A stretch of 64,000 nt of DNA from Chloroflexota bacterium (GTDB lineage Bacteria; Chloroflexota; Dehalococcoidia; Bin125), in NCBI GenBank assembly GCA_009838915.1, contig VXQT01000006.1, positions 41,946-105,945 on the forward strand. The letters are read 5' to 3'. The translations under genes and the position numbers were made by a program. Shown in pieces: positions 7,816 to 16,527 of the stretch (positions are counted from its first letter, which is position 1; every line of letters starts with the position of its first letter). The notes under the pieces are model-generated. The model worked only from the letters and a program-made list of their open reading frames with translations. It did not search any database and had not been told where the DNA came from.

Positions 7816-8984
7816 TGCGACGCCCAGCCCGGCAAGGGTGGAAGTTCCCCTCGCGTGAAGCCGAGCACGGCGATCCGCCCCAACCCGGCAGGATCGGTCA
7901 GCGTCTCAACAGCGCGGCGGGCGGCGAGATAGGCGGCCTTGTCTCCGTCGGCATCGGCGACCGCTGGCAGCGCCGCCGCGCCCAATTGGTGCAACCACAC
8001 GGACTGGGTCAGCTCCGGCATTGGCTGCAGTCCAGCGGCCTGTGCGCTCTCGGTTACCTGGTCAATGTCGATGTGGCACGTAATGTCTTGTTCGCCGGGA
8101 TGCGTGAGCGGATCGTCGCCCGCCACGTGTTTGCGGAAGGTCATCAGCGTTCCGTCCCGCCGCCACGGCGCGTAGAGTCGATCGCGTCGGTAGCCGTAGT
8201 CGAAGAGCAGCAGCAGGCCCCGTTCTGCGACCGTCCGACTGAGCGTGCTGACAATCTCGCCGCGTTCGGGAGCAACCTCGGCGACCAGCCCGTCGGCAGG
8301 CGCGACATCGCGCACGGTCTCGAGCAACCGCTCATTGTCGAGCGCTCGTGAGCAGAGCCGGAAGCCGGATTCGGGGGAGTACTCGACATAACGTTCTCGC
8401 CAGTGTCCGTCTTCGAATCCGAGCAGGTGAACTGGCACGGCGTCGAGCAGCTCATTGGCGAAGACGAACTGATGACCGGTCCCGAGGTGGGAGATCGCCG
8501 GCAAATGGGCAACGCCAGAGAAGTGGGCGAGCCGTCGGCGCTGTGAGTCGGCGGCCTGGTCGTCGGTTTCGACCAGGGTGTATTCGATCGCGTCGAGCAG
8601 CTCGGGATCCCTCGCGCCGATATGGCTGAGCATCGACTCGGCCAGCGCGCCTGTTCCTGGGCCAACTTCAGCCACAGACATCGCGCTGGGTCGGCCCAGC
8701 GAGTACCAGAGTTCGCCAAGCAAGTGTCCAAGCGCTGCGCCGAAGAGCGGATGCACTTCGGGACTGGTGAGGAAGTCGCCTTCGCGTCCGACGGTTGGTT
8801 GGCCGCGTCGGTAGTAACCGAGTTCGTGGTGATAGAGACAGACATCCATCCAGTCGCGGAAACTGATTGGCCCGTCACGGCGGATGCGCTTGGCGAGGCT
8901 GCGCGCGAGCGGGGTGTCGGGCGTCGCCCGAACGGCGCTCATCGGATCAAACGTGGCTGAGCCGCGCAGGGACAGCGGAGACAT
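7812..8984 (-). CDS. SAM-dependent methyltransferase, MidA/NDUFAF7 family (COG1565)
   Basis: The 390-residue protein has the family's N-terminal hallmark GPISFRDWMDVCLYHHELGYY and GDFLTSPEVHPLFG. The SAM-binding loop is VAEVGPGTGALAESML. A second conserved patch, FANELLDAVPVHL, contains the NE motif of the family. Eukaryotic relatives methylate an arginine of complex I subunit NDUFS2, while bacterial targets are mostly unknown. It is first in the run leading to peroxiredoxin, M20 peptidase and IscU. A second Met 14 codons in is a possible alternative start. Confidence 0.85.
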   Translation of the reverse strand: MSPLSLRGSATFDPMSAVRATPDTPLARSLAKRIRRDGPISFRDWMDVCLYHHELGYYRRGQPTVGREGDFLTSPEVHPLFGAALGHLLGELWYSLGRPSAMSVAEVGPGTGALAESMLSHIGARDPELLDAIEYTLVETDDQAADSQRRRLAHFSGVAHLPAISHLGTGHQFVFANELLDAVPVHLLGFEDGHWRERYVEYSPESGFRLCSRALDNERLLETVRDVAPADGLVAEVAPERGEIVSTLSRTVAERGLLLLFDYGYRRDRLYAPWRRDGTLMTFRKHVAGDDPLTHPGEQDITCHIDIDQVTESAQAAGLQPMPELTQSVWLHQLGAAALPAVADADGDKAAYLAARRAVETLTDPAGLGRIAVLGFTRGELPPLPGWASQ

Positions 8985-9075
8985 GTGTCGAGTATACGAA
9001 CGACCGCCCCGGCGGATGCCGAGGCGGTCGTGGTTGGGTTGCGTTCCGCAGGCTGTGCGGGCGCGCTTGCCCGGG

Positions 9076-9597
9076 CTACTCGCCGGGGACTCCGAGCACC
9101 GTCACGCTGACGCGGCGGTCGCGCGATTCGTCGAGTTCGACCAGGAATATGGACTGGAACTCGCCGATGTGCAGATCGCCGCTGAGCACGGGAATAGTCT
9201 CGGAAGTGCCCAGCATCATGTGTTGGACATGCGAGTGGCCGTTCTCGGGCTCGTTCTCGTGCATGTTGACGGTGCGGATCTCGAAGTCGTTGTGCCGGTA
9301 GTAGATCTCCGGCGGACCCCACGCGATCAGGCGATCGCGCAGGTCATCGAGGAGCAGTGGTTCGTGCTCCTGCAGGATGATGGCAGCGGTCGTGTGCTGC
9401 GAGAACACCGAGACCTGCCCAAAGCCGACACCAGAGCGATGCACGATCTCGCGCACCTCTTCGGTGATGTCACGGAACGACGGACCATCTTCGGTGCGAT
9501 ACCGGAGTTCGTCATGGATGTGACGGAAGGCGTTGGCAGGCACTTCGCTGTTCGACACAGCCCCATTGACACTGCGCAGGGCTGTTGCGTTGGCCAT
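9076..9597 (-). CDS. YjbQ family protein (UPF0047, secondary thiamine-phosphate synthase type)
   Basis: A 173-residue member of the YjbQ family, whose single compact domain shows the conserved VFSQHTTAAIILQEHE patch. It also has HNDFEIRTVNMHENEPENGHSHVQHMMLG, with its many His residues, and LHIGEFQSIFLVELDE. Relatives show weak thiamine-phosphate synthase activity, but the true role is uncertain. Start ATG 9597 is preceded on its strand by AAAGGGG, a strong ribosome site; the longer frame to 9771 lacks one. It stands 91 bp upstream of the MidA-type gene and could share its transcript. Confidence 0.88.
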   Translation of the reverse strand: MANATALRSVNGAVSNSEVPANAFRHIHDELRYRTEDGPSFRDITEEVREIVHRSGVGFGQVSVFSQHTTAAIILQEHEPLLLDDLRDRLIAWGPPEIYYRHNDFEIRTVNMHENEPENGHSHVQHMMLGTSETIPVLSGDLHIGEFQSIFLVELDESRDRRVSVTVLGVPGE

Positions 9598-9810
9598 TCC
9601 CCTTTGGTTTCCCAGGCTGCGAGATGATCGGATGAAGAATGAAGACCGGAGCGTCGGTTGCAGCATTCCCGACGACCGCCACGTCTGAATATAGCGGAAA
9701 ACCGTTCGCCGCTGCTCACGGAGTCCACATCGGATAGCCGGCCTGCGGGCGTTTGTGACTTCGTGCGTCATCTCGCCTAAGCGATTGGGGACGCGCCAGG
9801 CGGCTGGATG

Positions 9811-10683
9811 TCAGTGGCTGCCTTCGGCGATTCGCACGCGGACGCGTTCAATGAACTCGGCGACGCGCTCTGAGTCCGGCGCGTCGGCGGCGTGTTCGTG
9901 GTACTGCTGCAGGTCGTCGAGCGCTTCGATGAACTGGCCGGTCTGGTAGCAGAGCAGGCCGCGATCACGGCGGTCCTCCAGCGACCAGGGCGAGAGGGCG
10001 AGCAGGAAGTCGGTGGCGGAGATCGCCGCCTGGTAGTCGCGCTTGCGGACAGCGGCGCCCTTGAGATTGGTCAGGATGCGCTGCAGCATCTGCCGCTTGG
10101 TGACCGCCGCGAGAAACGACTCCGGCTCGGGTCCGACGCCGCGGTGCATGGCGTTCAGTCGCTCGAAGAGCGCATCGCGATCGATCTCGCGGCCGCCGCG
10201 GAACGGGTCCAGGAAGTGTTCTCGGCCATCGTCCGGATCGTGATACTTGACGATGAAGTGGAACGGCGCGCCGACGCCCTGCAGTTCCAACCCCACGCGC
10301 CTGCCGACCTCGATCATCAGCACCGCCAGCGTAATCGGCATGCCACGGCCGTTCTCGAGCGTGGCATGCAGGCAGCAGTTGTCTGGCTCGTAGTAGGTGT
10401 CTGTGTCGCCGCGGAACCCACGCTCTTCGAAGAGAACCGCGCAGAGTCGCTCGATTCTCGACGAAACGGACGCGGCCGTGTCGGCTCGAGCTTCGCCGGC
10501 AAGCTGTTCCAGGCGGGTCAGCGCCTCGAGCTGGTCGAATGCCGGATCGACGATTCGACCGATCAACAGGCAACAGAGATCGAGCCGGATCGCCTGAGGA
10601 TTGCCCCGGGCGAGCGCGCCGAATTGCCGAGCCAGGCGTAGTTCGTCAGGTTTTACTAAACGTTGCGTCAATTCGTCGGCCAT
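9811..10683 (-). CDS. SirB1-type transglutaminase-like protein
   Basis: 290 residues. The central region (CAVLFEERGFRGDTDTYYEPDNCCLHATLENGRG, then MPITLAVLMIEVGRRVGL) matches the SirB1/COG2912 family, with a degenerate transglutaminase core: a Cys-His pair at DNCCLH, GAPFHFIVKYHD and FLDPFRGG. The C-terminal 90 residues form TPR-like helical repeats (AISATDFLLALSPWSLEDRRDRGLLCYQTG). The family's molecular role is not settled. A 213-bp gap to the YjbQ gene suggests separate expression, and the gene is divergent from the GltD-like gene at 10760. Confidence 0.85.
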   Translation of the reverse strand: MADELTQRLVKPDELRLARQFGALARGNPQAIRLDLCCLLIGRIVDPAFDQLEALTRLEQLAGEARADTAASVSSRIERLCAVLFEERGFRGDTDTYYEPDNCCLHATLENGRGMPITLAVLMIEVGRRVGLELQGVGAPFHFIVKYHDPDDGREHFLDPFRGGREIDRDALFERLNAMHRGVGPEPESFLAAVTKRQMLQRILTNLKGAAVRKRDYQAAISATDFLLALSPWSLEDRRDRGLLCYQTGQFIEALDDLQQYHEHAADAPDSERVAEFIERVRVRIAEGSH

Positions 10684-10699
10684 GATTCGAGGCTAGCAG

Positions 10700-10727
10700 C
10701 CGACAACCGGGTCTTGAGCCGTATGAT
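10700..10727 (+). promoter_or_regulatory. Candidate sigma70-type promoter for the GltD-like gene
   Basis: CCGACA (10700-10705) and TATGAT (10722-10727) are separated by 16 bases in the 76-bp divergent gap before the GltD-like start. The -10 box is good and the -35 box weak. Assignment is by pattern only. Confidence 0.3.
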
Positions 10728-10759
10728 GGAGGAGAGTCGCACGGTTCAGAGCGAGAGGC

Positions 10760-12313
10760 GTGTTGGCTGAGATGCCGGACGAGACGACGGAATCCAGCAG
10801 TGACGAGCCGGAACAGCCGGCCCCACGAGCAGAGACAGACAGGCCGAAGCGGACGCGGAAGCAGCAACTGACGAGCGCCGGGCAGCCCATTGACCGCCGG
10901 CAGCGGCTGCGGATCCCGCCGCATCATGTGACCAAGCAGACGCCGCACGACCGGGTCCGCAACTGGGACGAGGTGTACTTCGGCTACACCGCCGGACCGG
11001 CGATGTTCGAGGCGCAGCGCTGCATCCAGTGTCCGGCTGCGCCGTGCACGGTGGCCTGTCCGATCGACAACGACATTCCCGGCGCGCTGGCCTACCTGGA
11101 GCTGGGCAAGCTGGCCGATGCCGCGGCGGTGTTCCGGCAGACATCGGAGATGCCCGAGCTGTGCGGCCGCTTGTGTCCGCAGGAGGCGCTGTGCGAGGGC
11201 GTCTGCGTGATCGCAAAGAATGCCAAACCAGTGGCGATTGGCAAGCTTGAGGCCTTCCTAGGCGACTGGGACCGCAAGCAACGAGGCGGCTTTCCTGTGC
11301 CCACTCCGTCGCAGGAGAGTGGACAGCGGGTGGCGGTGGTCGGCGCGGGCCCGGCGGGATTGGCCGTGGCCGAGCAGATGCGGGCAGCCGGTCATGGCGT
11401 GACGGTGTTCGACGCCTGGCCAGCCGCAGGCGGTGTGCTGCGCTACGGCATTCCCAACTTCAAGACGGCGAAGGACATCGTGGACGAGAAGGCCGAGGCG
11501 CTCTGCCAGGCTGGAGTCCGATTCCAGTTCGAGACGCGCGTCGGCGTTGACATCGGCTGGGCGGAGCTGTCGCAGTACGACGCGGTGTTCCTGGGACATG
11601 GGGCGAGCGTGGGCAAACGGCTGGGACTGGACGGAGAGCGGCTGCCCCGGGTCTACAGCGCCACCGAGTTCCTGGTCCGGGCGAATCTCGACGATGACAT
11701 GCTGCCCGCGGCGCTGCGCTCGACGCCGGATGTGGGCCGCAGCGTGGTCGTGGTCGGCGGCGGGGATACGTCAATGGACTGCGTGCGCTCGGCGATCCGG
11801 CTGGGCGCCGAGCAGGTGACCTTGCTCTACCGCCGCACCGAGAACGAGATGCTGGGCCGCGAGGAGGAACGTCGCCACGCTCGCGAGGAGGGCGTGATCT
11901 TCGAGTACCTGACCACGCCGGTCGGGCTGATCGAGCAGGACGGCGCTGTCGTTGGCGTCGAGTGCGTACGCATGAGCCTGGGTGAAGCGGACGCGAGCGG
12001 GCGGCGTCGCCCCGCGCCGCTGCCCGGCTCGGAGTTTGTGATTGACTGCGACGCGTTTGTCGTCGCAGTGGGCTACGACGTGGGCCGGGACGTGTACGGC
12101 GACTCGGGCATCGACGTCAATGACTGGGGCGAAGTGATCGTTGACCAGTTCGGCCGCACCTCGCAGCCCGGGGTCTTCGCCGGCGGGGACAACGTGATCG
12201 GCGCCGATCTGGTGGTGACCGCCCTGGCGGGCGCGCACGAGGCGATCCCGACAATGCTTGACTACCTACAGGAACTACAGGCCGAACGCTCGATGGCGAT
12301 GGCGGCCGGCTAA
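10760..12313 (+). CDS. GltD-like NAD(P)H-dependent Fe-S flavoprotein oxidoreductase
   Basis: The 517-residue protein begins with a charged ~60-residue extension. A Cys-rich Fe-S domain follows (CIQCPAAPCTVACPI and CGRLCPQEALCEGVC) as in glutamate synthase small subunit and dihydropyrimidine dehydrogenase. After it come an FAD loop VAVVGAGPAGLAVAEQ and an NADPH loop VVVVGGGDTSMDC, then the C-terminal FAD contact FAGGDNVIGADLVV. No GltB partner is nearby, so it may serve another reductase (NfnB- or PreT-like). Start GTG 10760 is given; ATG 10772 is an equally possible start. Two divergent genes flank a promoter-like gap. Confidence 0.85.
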   Translation: MLAEMPDETTESSSDEPEQPAPRAETDRPKRTRKQQLTSAGQPIDRRQRLRIPPHHVTKQTPHDRVRNWDEVYFGYTAGPAMFEAQRCIQCPAAPCTVACPIDNDIPGALAYLELGKLADAAAVFRQTSEMPELCGRLCPQEALCEGVCVIAKNAKPVAIGKLEAFLGDWDRKQRGGFPVPTPSQESGQRVAVVGAGPAGLAVAEQMRAAGHGVTVFDAWPAAGGVLRYGIPNFKTAKDIVDEKAEALCQAGVRFQFETRVGVDIGWAELSQYDAVFLGHGASVGKRLGLDGERLPRVYSATEFLVRANLDDDMLPAALRSTPDVGRSVVVVGGGDTSMDCVRSAIRLGAEQVTLLYRRTENEMLGREEERRHAREEGVIFEYLTTPVGLIEQDGAVVGVECVRMSLGEADASGRRRPAPLPGSEFVIDCDAFVVAVGYDVGRDVYGDSGIDVNDWGEVIVDQFGRTSQPGVFAGGDNVIGADLVVTALAGAHEAIPTMLDYLQELQAERSMAMAAG

Positions 12314-12328
12314 CGGAGGCGTCCGCCT

Positions 12329-12775
12329 TTACTCGGCCGGGGAGCAGCCCGGTGCGCCGGGGATGTCGACCTCGGCCACGATTTCCTCGGCGGCGTTACG
12401 GCAGAGGACGACCTCGGCCTCTCGATCCTGGCGTGGGTTGCTGAGCTGGTGGATCGATCTCGGCGGGACGTAGAGGAAGTCGCCGCTCTCGCAGCGGTGG
12501 ACGTGCTCGAGTTGCTCGCCGTAGGCCATCTCAACCGGACCCTGCAGGATGTAGATTGCGGTCTCGCAGTTGACGTGCCAGTGCGGCGTGGAATACATCC
12601 CCGGGGGAATCTTCTGCCGAGTCATGAAGACCTGGCTTGAACCAGAGAGATCGCCCGAGACGCCGAACTGAATCGACATGCCGGAGCGATGGTTGGACCA
12701 GTCGGCGTCGGCGCCGTTCGTCATGACGATGACTTCGTCAAGCGGTCCGTCGGCGTCATGCGGTTGCTCGGTCAT
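12329..12775 (-). CDS. Cupin domain protein
   Basis: A single-domain cupin of 148 residues. The first metal motif is MYSTPHWHVNCETAIYILQG (two His, a Glu in the usual ladder) and the second is GDFLYVPPRSIHQLSN. This suggests a mononuclear metal site, with function from isomerase to dioxygenase not predictable. The stop lies 15 bp from the convergent GltD-like stop. Start ATG 12775 is chosen because the family begins shortly before the first strand; 21 upstream codons are dispensable. Confidence 0.85.
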   Translation of the reverse strand: MTEQPHDADGPLDEVIVMTNGADADWSNHRSGMSIQFGVSGDLSGSSQVFMTRQKIPPGMYSTPHWHVNCETAIYILQGPVEMAYGEQLEHVHRCESGDFLYVPPRSIHQLSNPRQDREAEVVLCRNAAEEIVAEVDIPGAPGCSPAE

Positions 12776-12887
12776 TGAGACATGCTCCACCGGATGCGGG
12801 CTGGGTGCTCGAAAGATACGCAGTGACAATATCAGCAAGGTCCGCCGAACATCCGCCCGGTGAAGCGTGCGAGCGGGTCGCGAGTCG

Positions 12888-14252
12888 TTAGCTCGGTGGA
12901 CCGATGCTGTGCGCCCAGTCGTCGACCAGCCAGCGGCCGCCGAGTTGGATCAGCTCGAAGCGCATCCAGTCGTCCTCGCTGAACTGGAAGTAGACGCGGC
13001 CTCGAGCCGAGTGCAGCACGTCTCCGAACGCAACGGATTGCAGGATCTCACCGCCGAGGTCGATCGATTGGATCTTCTGAACGTCGCGGCCTACGTCGTC
13101 GGCGTTGTCCCAGCCCCAGATCGTGAGGGCTTCGGGACCGGCCAGCGCGAGGATTGTGAGCGTGTCGCCGCCACGCAGCGCTTCGAGGAAGGTCAGCGCC
13201 GCGGCCGCAAGGTCGCCTGCGACCGCTTCGTTGACGGCGTTAGTCGGCAGTCCGGTTTCAACCGTCACCCGGTAGGCGCCGATCAGCTGGCGCTGGCCGA
13301 CCTTGTTCGAGGCGGGCCAGACTTCGAGACGCCAGAGCCCTGCCTCGTCGGCGGTGAAGTAAATCTCGGAGTCCAGCCCGTGACCGCCATCGTCGTCGAT
13401 CTGGAGCAGATCACCGCTCGGCTGGAAGAGCTGGGCGAATACATCAACGCCGGTGTCGCCGTCGACGAGGACGAACACCTGCTGGCCCTGTTCGACCTGG
13501 AACTCGAACACGTCGACATCGCCGGGCGCGTTGAGCCGACCGTCGGCGCTGGAGCCGACGGCGATGATGGCGTTGTCATCGTCCGCGCCGATAGTGATGG
13601 TCTGGGCCTGGATGATGAAGTCGCCCCGGCTGTTGGAGTCGAACGGTTGCACGCGGATGAACTGCAGTCCCTCGGTGGGCACCTGGGCGATCAGCAGGGA
13701 GTCGCGGTTGGTGGTCGAGAGATCGTCATTGACGGCGATTTCGACTCCCTCGGGGTCGAGCAAGGTGACGACCGGATCCATTCCGTCTTTGCCGTCCACG
13801 AAGATACGCAGCCATGCGCTGGCGGCGGCCTGGAAGCGGAAGGTGCGCTCCGTTTCGTCGGGCCCGATCGTCGAGGTGAAGAGCTCGCCGTCCAGCAGCG
13901 TGTCACGGTCGGGATCGCTCACCGGTTGTTCGGTCTGCGATTCCTGGCCCTGTTCGGGAGCATCCTGTTCGGCTGCCTCGCTCTGTTGCGGTTCTGCCTG
14001 CTCCTGCGCGGGGGCGGCCTGTTGGTCAGGCTGTGATTCGGACTGCTGCTCTGCGGCGTCGATCGGCTGCGCCTGCTGCTCTGTCTGAGTGGCGGCGGCC
14101 GCCTGGTCGGCCTGCTGGGTCTGCTCGGCTTGCTGGGTGTCGGTAGAGTCGGGGCTATCGTCGCCGCAGGCTGCGGCGAACGCGGAAAGGAGAGCAAGTC
14201 CGAGGGTGAAGGCGAGCAGGGTTCGAGGCCCACGCATAAGTCTGCGACGCAT
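12888..14252 (-). CDS. Secreted lipoprotein with Gln/Glu-rich linker and two PPC-like domains
   Basis: From ATG 14252 the protein has a signal peptide and lipobox ending at C29 (SAFAAAC). A ~100-residue disordered linker of Gln, Glu and Ala follows. Then come two beta-rich segments that resemble bacterial pre-peptidase C-terminal (PPC) domains (ERTFRFQAAASAWLRIFVDG and VDVFEFQVEQGQQVFVLVDG). The last ~110 residues form an NTF2-like module ending in WLVDDWAHS. It should sit on the outer face of the membrane with the linker reaching out; the ligand is unknown. A TATAGT box about 35 bases upstream agrees with this start. Confidence 0.75.
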   Translation of the reverse strand: MRRRLMRGPRTLLAFTLGLALLSAFAAACGDDSPDSTDTQQAEQTQQADQAAAATQTEQQAQPIDAAEQQSESQPDQQAAPAQEQAEPQQSEAAEQDAPEQGQESQTEQPVSDPDRDTLLDGELFTSTIGPDETERTFRFQAAASAWLRIFVDGKDGMDPVVTLLDPEGVEIAVNDDLSTTNRDSLLIAQVPTEGLQFIRVQPFDSNSRGDFIIQAQTITIGADDDNAIIAVGSSADGRLNAPGDVDVFEFQVEQGQQVFVLVDGDTGVDVFAQLFQPSGDLLQIDDDGGHGLDSEIYFTADEAGLWRLEVWPASNKVGQRQLIGAYRVTVETGLPTNAVNEAVAGDLAAAALTFLEALRGGDTLTILALAGPEALTIWGWDNADDVGRDVQKIQSIDLGGEILQSVAFGDVLHSARGRVYFQFSEDDWMRFELIQLGGRWLVDDWAHSIGPPS

Positions 14253-14283
14253 AATGTCTACCAATCCCGACCGCCTCACAATC

Positions 14284-14289
14284 ACTATA
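14284..14289 (-). promoter_or_regulatory. Candidate -10 box for the PPC-type lipoprotein gene
   Basis: On the minus strand this reads TATAGT, one base from the TATAAT consensus, 31 bases before the ATG at 14252. No convincing -35 box is seen at 16-18 bases. Confidence 0.3.
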
Positions 14290-14329
14290 GGAGCATACGG
14301 GGCGAGCGGATGAACGGTTGCTCAACCGA

Positions 14330-14359
14330 TTGAACGCTGATTCATGCTGTGGATATACT
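14330..14359 (+). promoter_or_regulatory. Sigma70-type promoter for the polyferredoxin gene
   Basis: TTGAAC (14330-14335) and TATACT (14354-14359) with an 18-base spacer. Transcription would begin near 14366, downstream of the earliest in-frame GTG at 14349, which supports the GTG at 14397 as the real start. Confidence 0.5.
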
Positions 14360-14396
14360 CGACGCAGGTTGCACCGGGAGCGCAGAGGAGCCGGTA

Positions 14397-14894
14397 GTGG
14401 CATACGACATCGTAGAAACCTGCATCGGCTGTACTGCCTGCACGAATCGCTGTCCGACCAATGCGATCTGGGGCGAACGCAACGCGATCCACTACATCGA
14501 TCCGGCGCTCTGCATCGATTGCGGCGCTTGCGGCGCGGTTTGCCCGGTCGAGTGCATTCTCGACGAGGATGGGGACATCTGCCGCAAGTTTGCGAAGAAG
14601 GAGTGGCCCAAGGCAGAGGTCGATGCGGACAAGTGCATTGGCTCGGGCTGCGAAATCTGCATCAACGTCTGCCCCTTCGACGCGCTGGAGCTGGACTTCA
14701 CCGACGCCGCTTCCGACTTCTTCGGCCAGGCGGTCGTGATCGAGAAGAACTGCACGGGTTGCAGGTTGTGCGAGCAGTCCTGCGGCTGGGACGCCGTCCA
14801 CATTTTCCCGCGTCGCCCGATGCTGAAGAAGCTCCACTACCCCGACGACAAGCCGACGCCGGGCCAGGAGAAGTTCCTCCGTACCCGGGCCTGA
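14397..14894 (+). CDS. Polyferredoxin with four [4Fe-4S] motifs
   Basis: The 165-residue protein contains four Cys clusters in order: CxxCxxCxxxCP at residues 9-20, a second identical pattern (CIDCGACGAVCP), a third with a longer first gap (CIGSGCEICINVCP) and a fourth CxxCxxCxxxC (CTGCRLCEQSCG). This gives up to four [4Fe-4S] clusters, so it should act as a soluble electron carrier or the Fe-S subunit of a larger enzyme. No partner reductase is adjacent. GTG 14397 is preceded by GAGGAG with six bases of spacing, a decisive ribosome site. It is divergent from the lipoprotein gene and ends before a palindromic repeat. Confidence 0.9.
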   Translation: MAYDIVETCIGCTACTNRCPTNAIWGERNAIHYIDPALCIDCGACGAVCPVECILDEDGDICRKFAKKEWPKAEVDADKCIGSGCEICINVCPFDALELDFTDAASDFFGQAVVIEKNCTGCRLCEQSCGWDAVHIFPRRPMLKKLHYPDDKPTPGQEKFLRTRA

Positions 14895-14918
14895 TCGAAC
14901 CGGCGCAATCCTCCCGAT

Positions 14919-14967
14919 CCCCTCTCCCCCCGCGAGGCGCGAGGAGATGCCGAAGGCAGAGGGGGCG
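14919..14967 (+). repeat. Dispersed palindromic element, copy 1
   Basis: Copy of a ~50-bp family: a C-run/G-run stem (CTCCCCCCGCG ... GAGGAGA), then the small hairpin TGCCGAAGGCA, then a G-run. It lies in the convergent gap between the polyferredoxin and the ABC substrate-binding protein genes. Confidence 0.8.
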
Positions 14968-14989
14968 GCCGGTGGGTGCTCGCGAGCGT

Positions 14990-16057
14990 TTAGCGGTGGA
15001 TGTCTTCGAGGAACGAACGGTCGATGGCGTTCTCAATGTCGATCGGATTCTCAAGCGCGCCGTAGTCGAACAGCACATCGGCCAGGGCCCGGAACTGCTG
15101 TTGGGTGAACCAGCCGACGCCGTTGGCGCGGGTCAGATCGCTGAGCGCGTTCTCGATCTCGGTGTCAAGGATGAAGCGTTCGTGAACCAGGTCGGGCGGC
15201 GGGTCTTCGGCGAGGAACTTCTCCGTGGACTCGATCGCGGCTGCGGGGTCGTTGACCGAGAATTCGAACGCGCGCACCGTGGCTCTGAGGAATCGGGCAA
15301 GCTTCTCGCGGTTGGTCTCGTCCTGGAGAAACTCCTCGGTCACCAGGTAGACGACACCGAGAGTGGGCACACCGTAGTCGGCGGCTTCGAAGACGGTGAT
15401 CTCCTGGTTGAGGGAGCGCGTCAGGGTGTCCGGTTCGTTGGACAGGAAGACCGGGTAGACATCGACCTGCTGCTCGACCAGCACGACCGGATTGAATCCG
15501 ACGTCCTTCATCGTCATGTCTTCGGTGGTCAGGTCGTGTGCGGCGAGCATGGCGTGAAACTCGGACTGGACGATGCCCTTGTAGCCCACGTTGCGGCCGG
15601 CGAAGTCGGCTGGCGACGTTATGCCCGAGGAGTTCAGCACCGCGTAGCCGAAGTCTCCGCGCTGGCCGAAGAGCATCACTGCCACGTAGGGCGCGCCTGA
15701 GTTCGCGCGGACCTCGAGCATCTCGGAGGCGGGCAGCGTCGTGATGTCGATTTCGCCGGCCAGGATCAGGCTCTTGTGACTGCCGGTGAATCCGGCGTGC
15801 TGGATGTCGACTTCAAGGCCTTCGTCGGCGAAGAAGCCCTGGTCCTCGGCGACGTAAACGGCGACGAAAGGGAGATTGGACTGGGGAACGAAGCCGCCCA
15901 TGTATGTCATCTGCAGCGTGTCGCCCGATCCGGAGTCGGACGAGTCGCCGCAGGCGGCGGCGACCGCGCCGATCAGGCTTACGCAGACAAGCAGGAGGCA
16001 TGCTGCGCGAATACCGCGGCGGCGGAAGATGTCGGAGAAGCGGGCCAATGTGGGCAT
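14990..16057 (-). CDS. ABC transporter substrate-binding lipoprotein (NMT1/SsuA-like)
   Basis: 355 residues with an N-terminal signal peptide and lipobox ending at C36 (GAVAAAC). A periplasmic-binding fold of the NMT1/THI5/SsuA type follows (LPFVAVYVAEDQGFFADEGLEVDIQHAG). The latter motif is shared by thiamine-precursor (ThiY), sulfonate and nitrate binders. It closes a minus-strand operon of ATPase, permease and a 91-residue protein, together forming a complete importer. No TPP-riboswitch-like sequence is seen upstream, so the substrate remains open. The 152-bp gap to the previous gene suggests possible extra control. Confidence 0.88.
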   Translation of the reverse strand: MPTLARFSDIFRRRGIRAACLLLVCVSLIGAVAAACGDSSDSGSGDTLQMTYMGGFVPQSNLPFVAVYVAEDQGFFADEGLEVDIQHAGFTGSHKSLILAGEIDITTLPASEMLEVRANSGAPYVAVMLFGQRGDFGYAVLNSSGITSPADFAGRNVGYKGIVQSEFHAMLAAHDLTTEDMTMKDVGFNPVVLVEQQVDVYPVFLSNEPDTLTRSLNQEITVFEAADYGVPTLGVVYLVTEEFLQDETNREKLARFLRATVRAFEFSVNDPAAAIESTEKFLAEDPPPDLVHERFILDTEIENALSDLTRANGVGWFTQQQFRALADVLFDYGALENPIDIENAIDRSFLEDIHR

Positions 16058-16209
16058 GATCGGAGGCTCCCAGGCTGGACGGACGCCGGGCGAGTCTCAA
16101 TGCCGGGCCGGCTAGCCGGAGCCGCTTCCACGGGGTTGCCGCGGCGATAGCGACCGTAGACAGCGTATGAATGTGACCAATGTCGGGCAAGTTGGCCGGA
16201 ACGGAACGC

Positions 16210-16485
16210 TCAGGAATCAGTATCGATACGTTGCGGCTCGGAAATGACCGAGGACTTGTACCACCAGCCGTCGACGGCGTCGCGGCGGAATTCGGCGATC
16301 AGCCGATGCTCGTTGCGAACCTTGAGATCGGTGCCGAGGTCGACGTCGTCGCCCTCGAGTTCGAGGACCAGTCCATCGTTGGAGAATTTGATGACGACAG
16401 CGTCGGCTTGCCTCGCCTCCTGCTGCTGGGGCAGGCGGTGATCGGTGTTCTCGGAGTCATCCAGGGACGAGTCGGGCGTAGTCAT
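16210..16485 (-). CDS. Small unrecognised protein in the NMT1-type ABC operon
   Basis: A 91-residue acidic protein with a disordered N-terminal third (many Asp, Gln, Ser) and a compact beta-rich rest (VVIKFSNDGLVLELEGDDVDLG, then HRLIAEFRRDAVDGWWYKSS). There is no signal peptide, membrane segment or Cys. It lies between the permease and the substrate-binding protein on the same strand (42 bp and 152 bp gaps). I recognise no family. A regulatory or accessory cytoplasmic role for the transporter is only a guess from position. Confidence 0.55.
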   Translation of the reverse strand: MTTPDSSLDDSENTDHRLPQQQEARQADAVVIKFSNDGLVLELEGDDVDLGTDLKVRNEHRLIAEFRRDAVDGWWYKSSVISEPQRIDTDS

Positions 16486-16527
16486 GGCTGCTCCAGCAGT
16501 TGAGCTTACGTGAGCCTACGTGTGAGC

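Noticed and set aside
12867..14036. A 389-residue plus-strand frame
   Set aside because: It runs antisense to the PPC-type lipoprotein, which has a signal peptide, lipobox and promoter box.
14318..15700. A 460-residue plus-strand frame
   Set aside because: It overlaps the polyferredoxin in another frame and then runs antisense to the ABC substrate-binding protein; no recognisable domain.
16058..16209. Possible TPP riboswitch before the NMT1-type binding protein
   Set aside because: The conserved CTGAGA and GAACCTGAT-type segments are not present on the minus strand in this gap.
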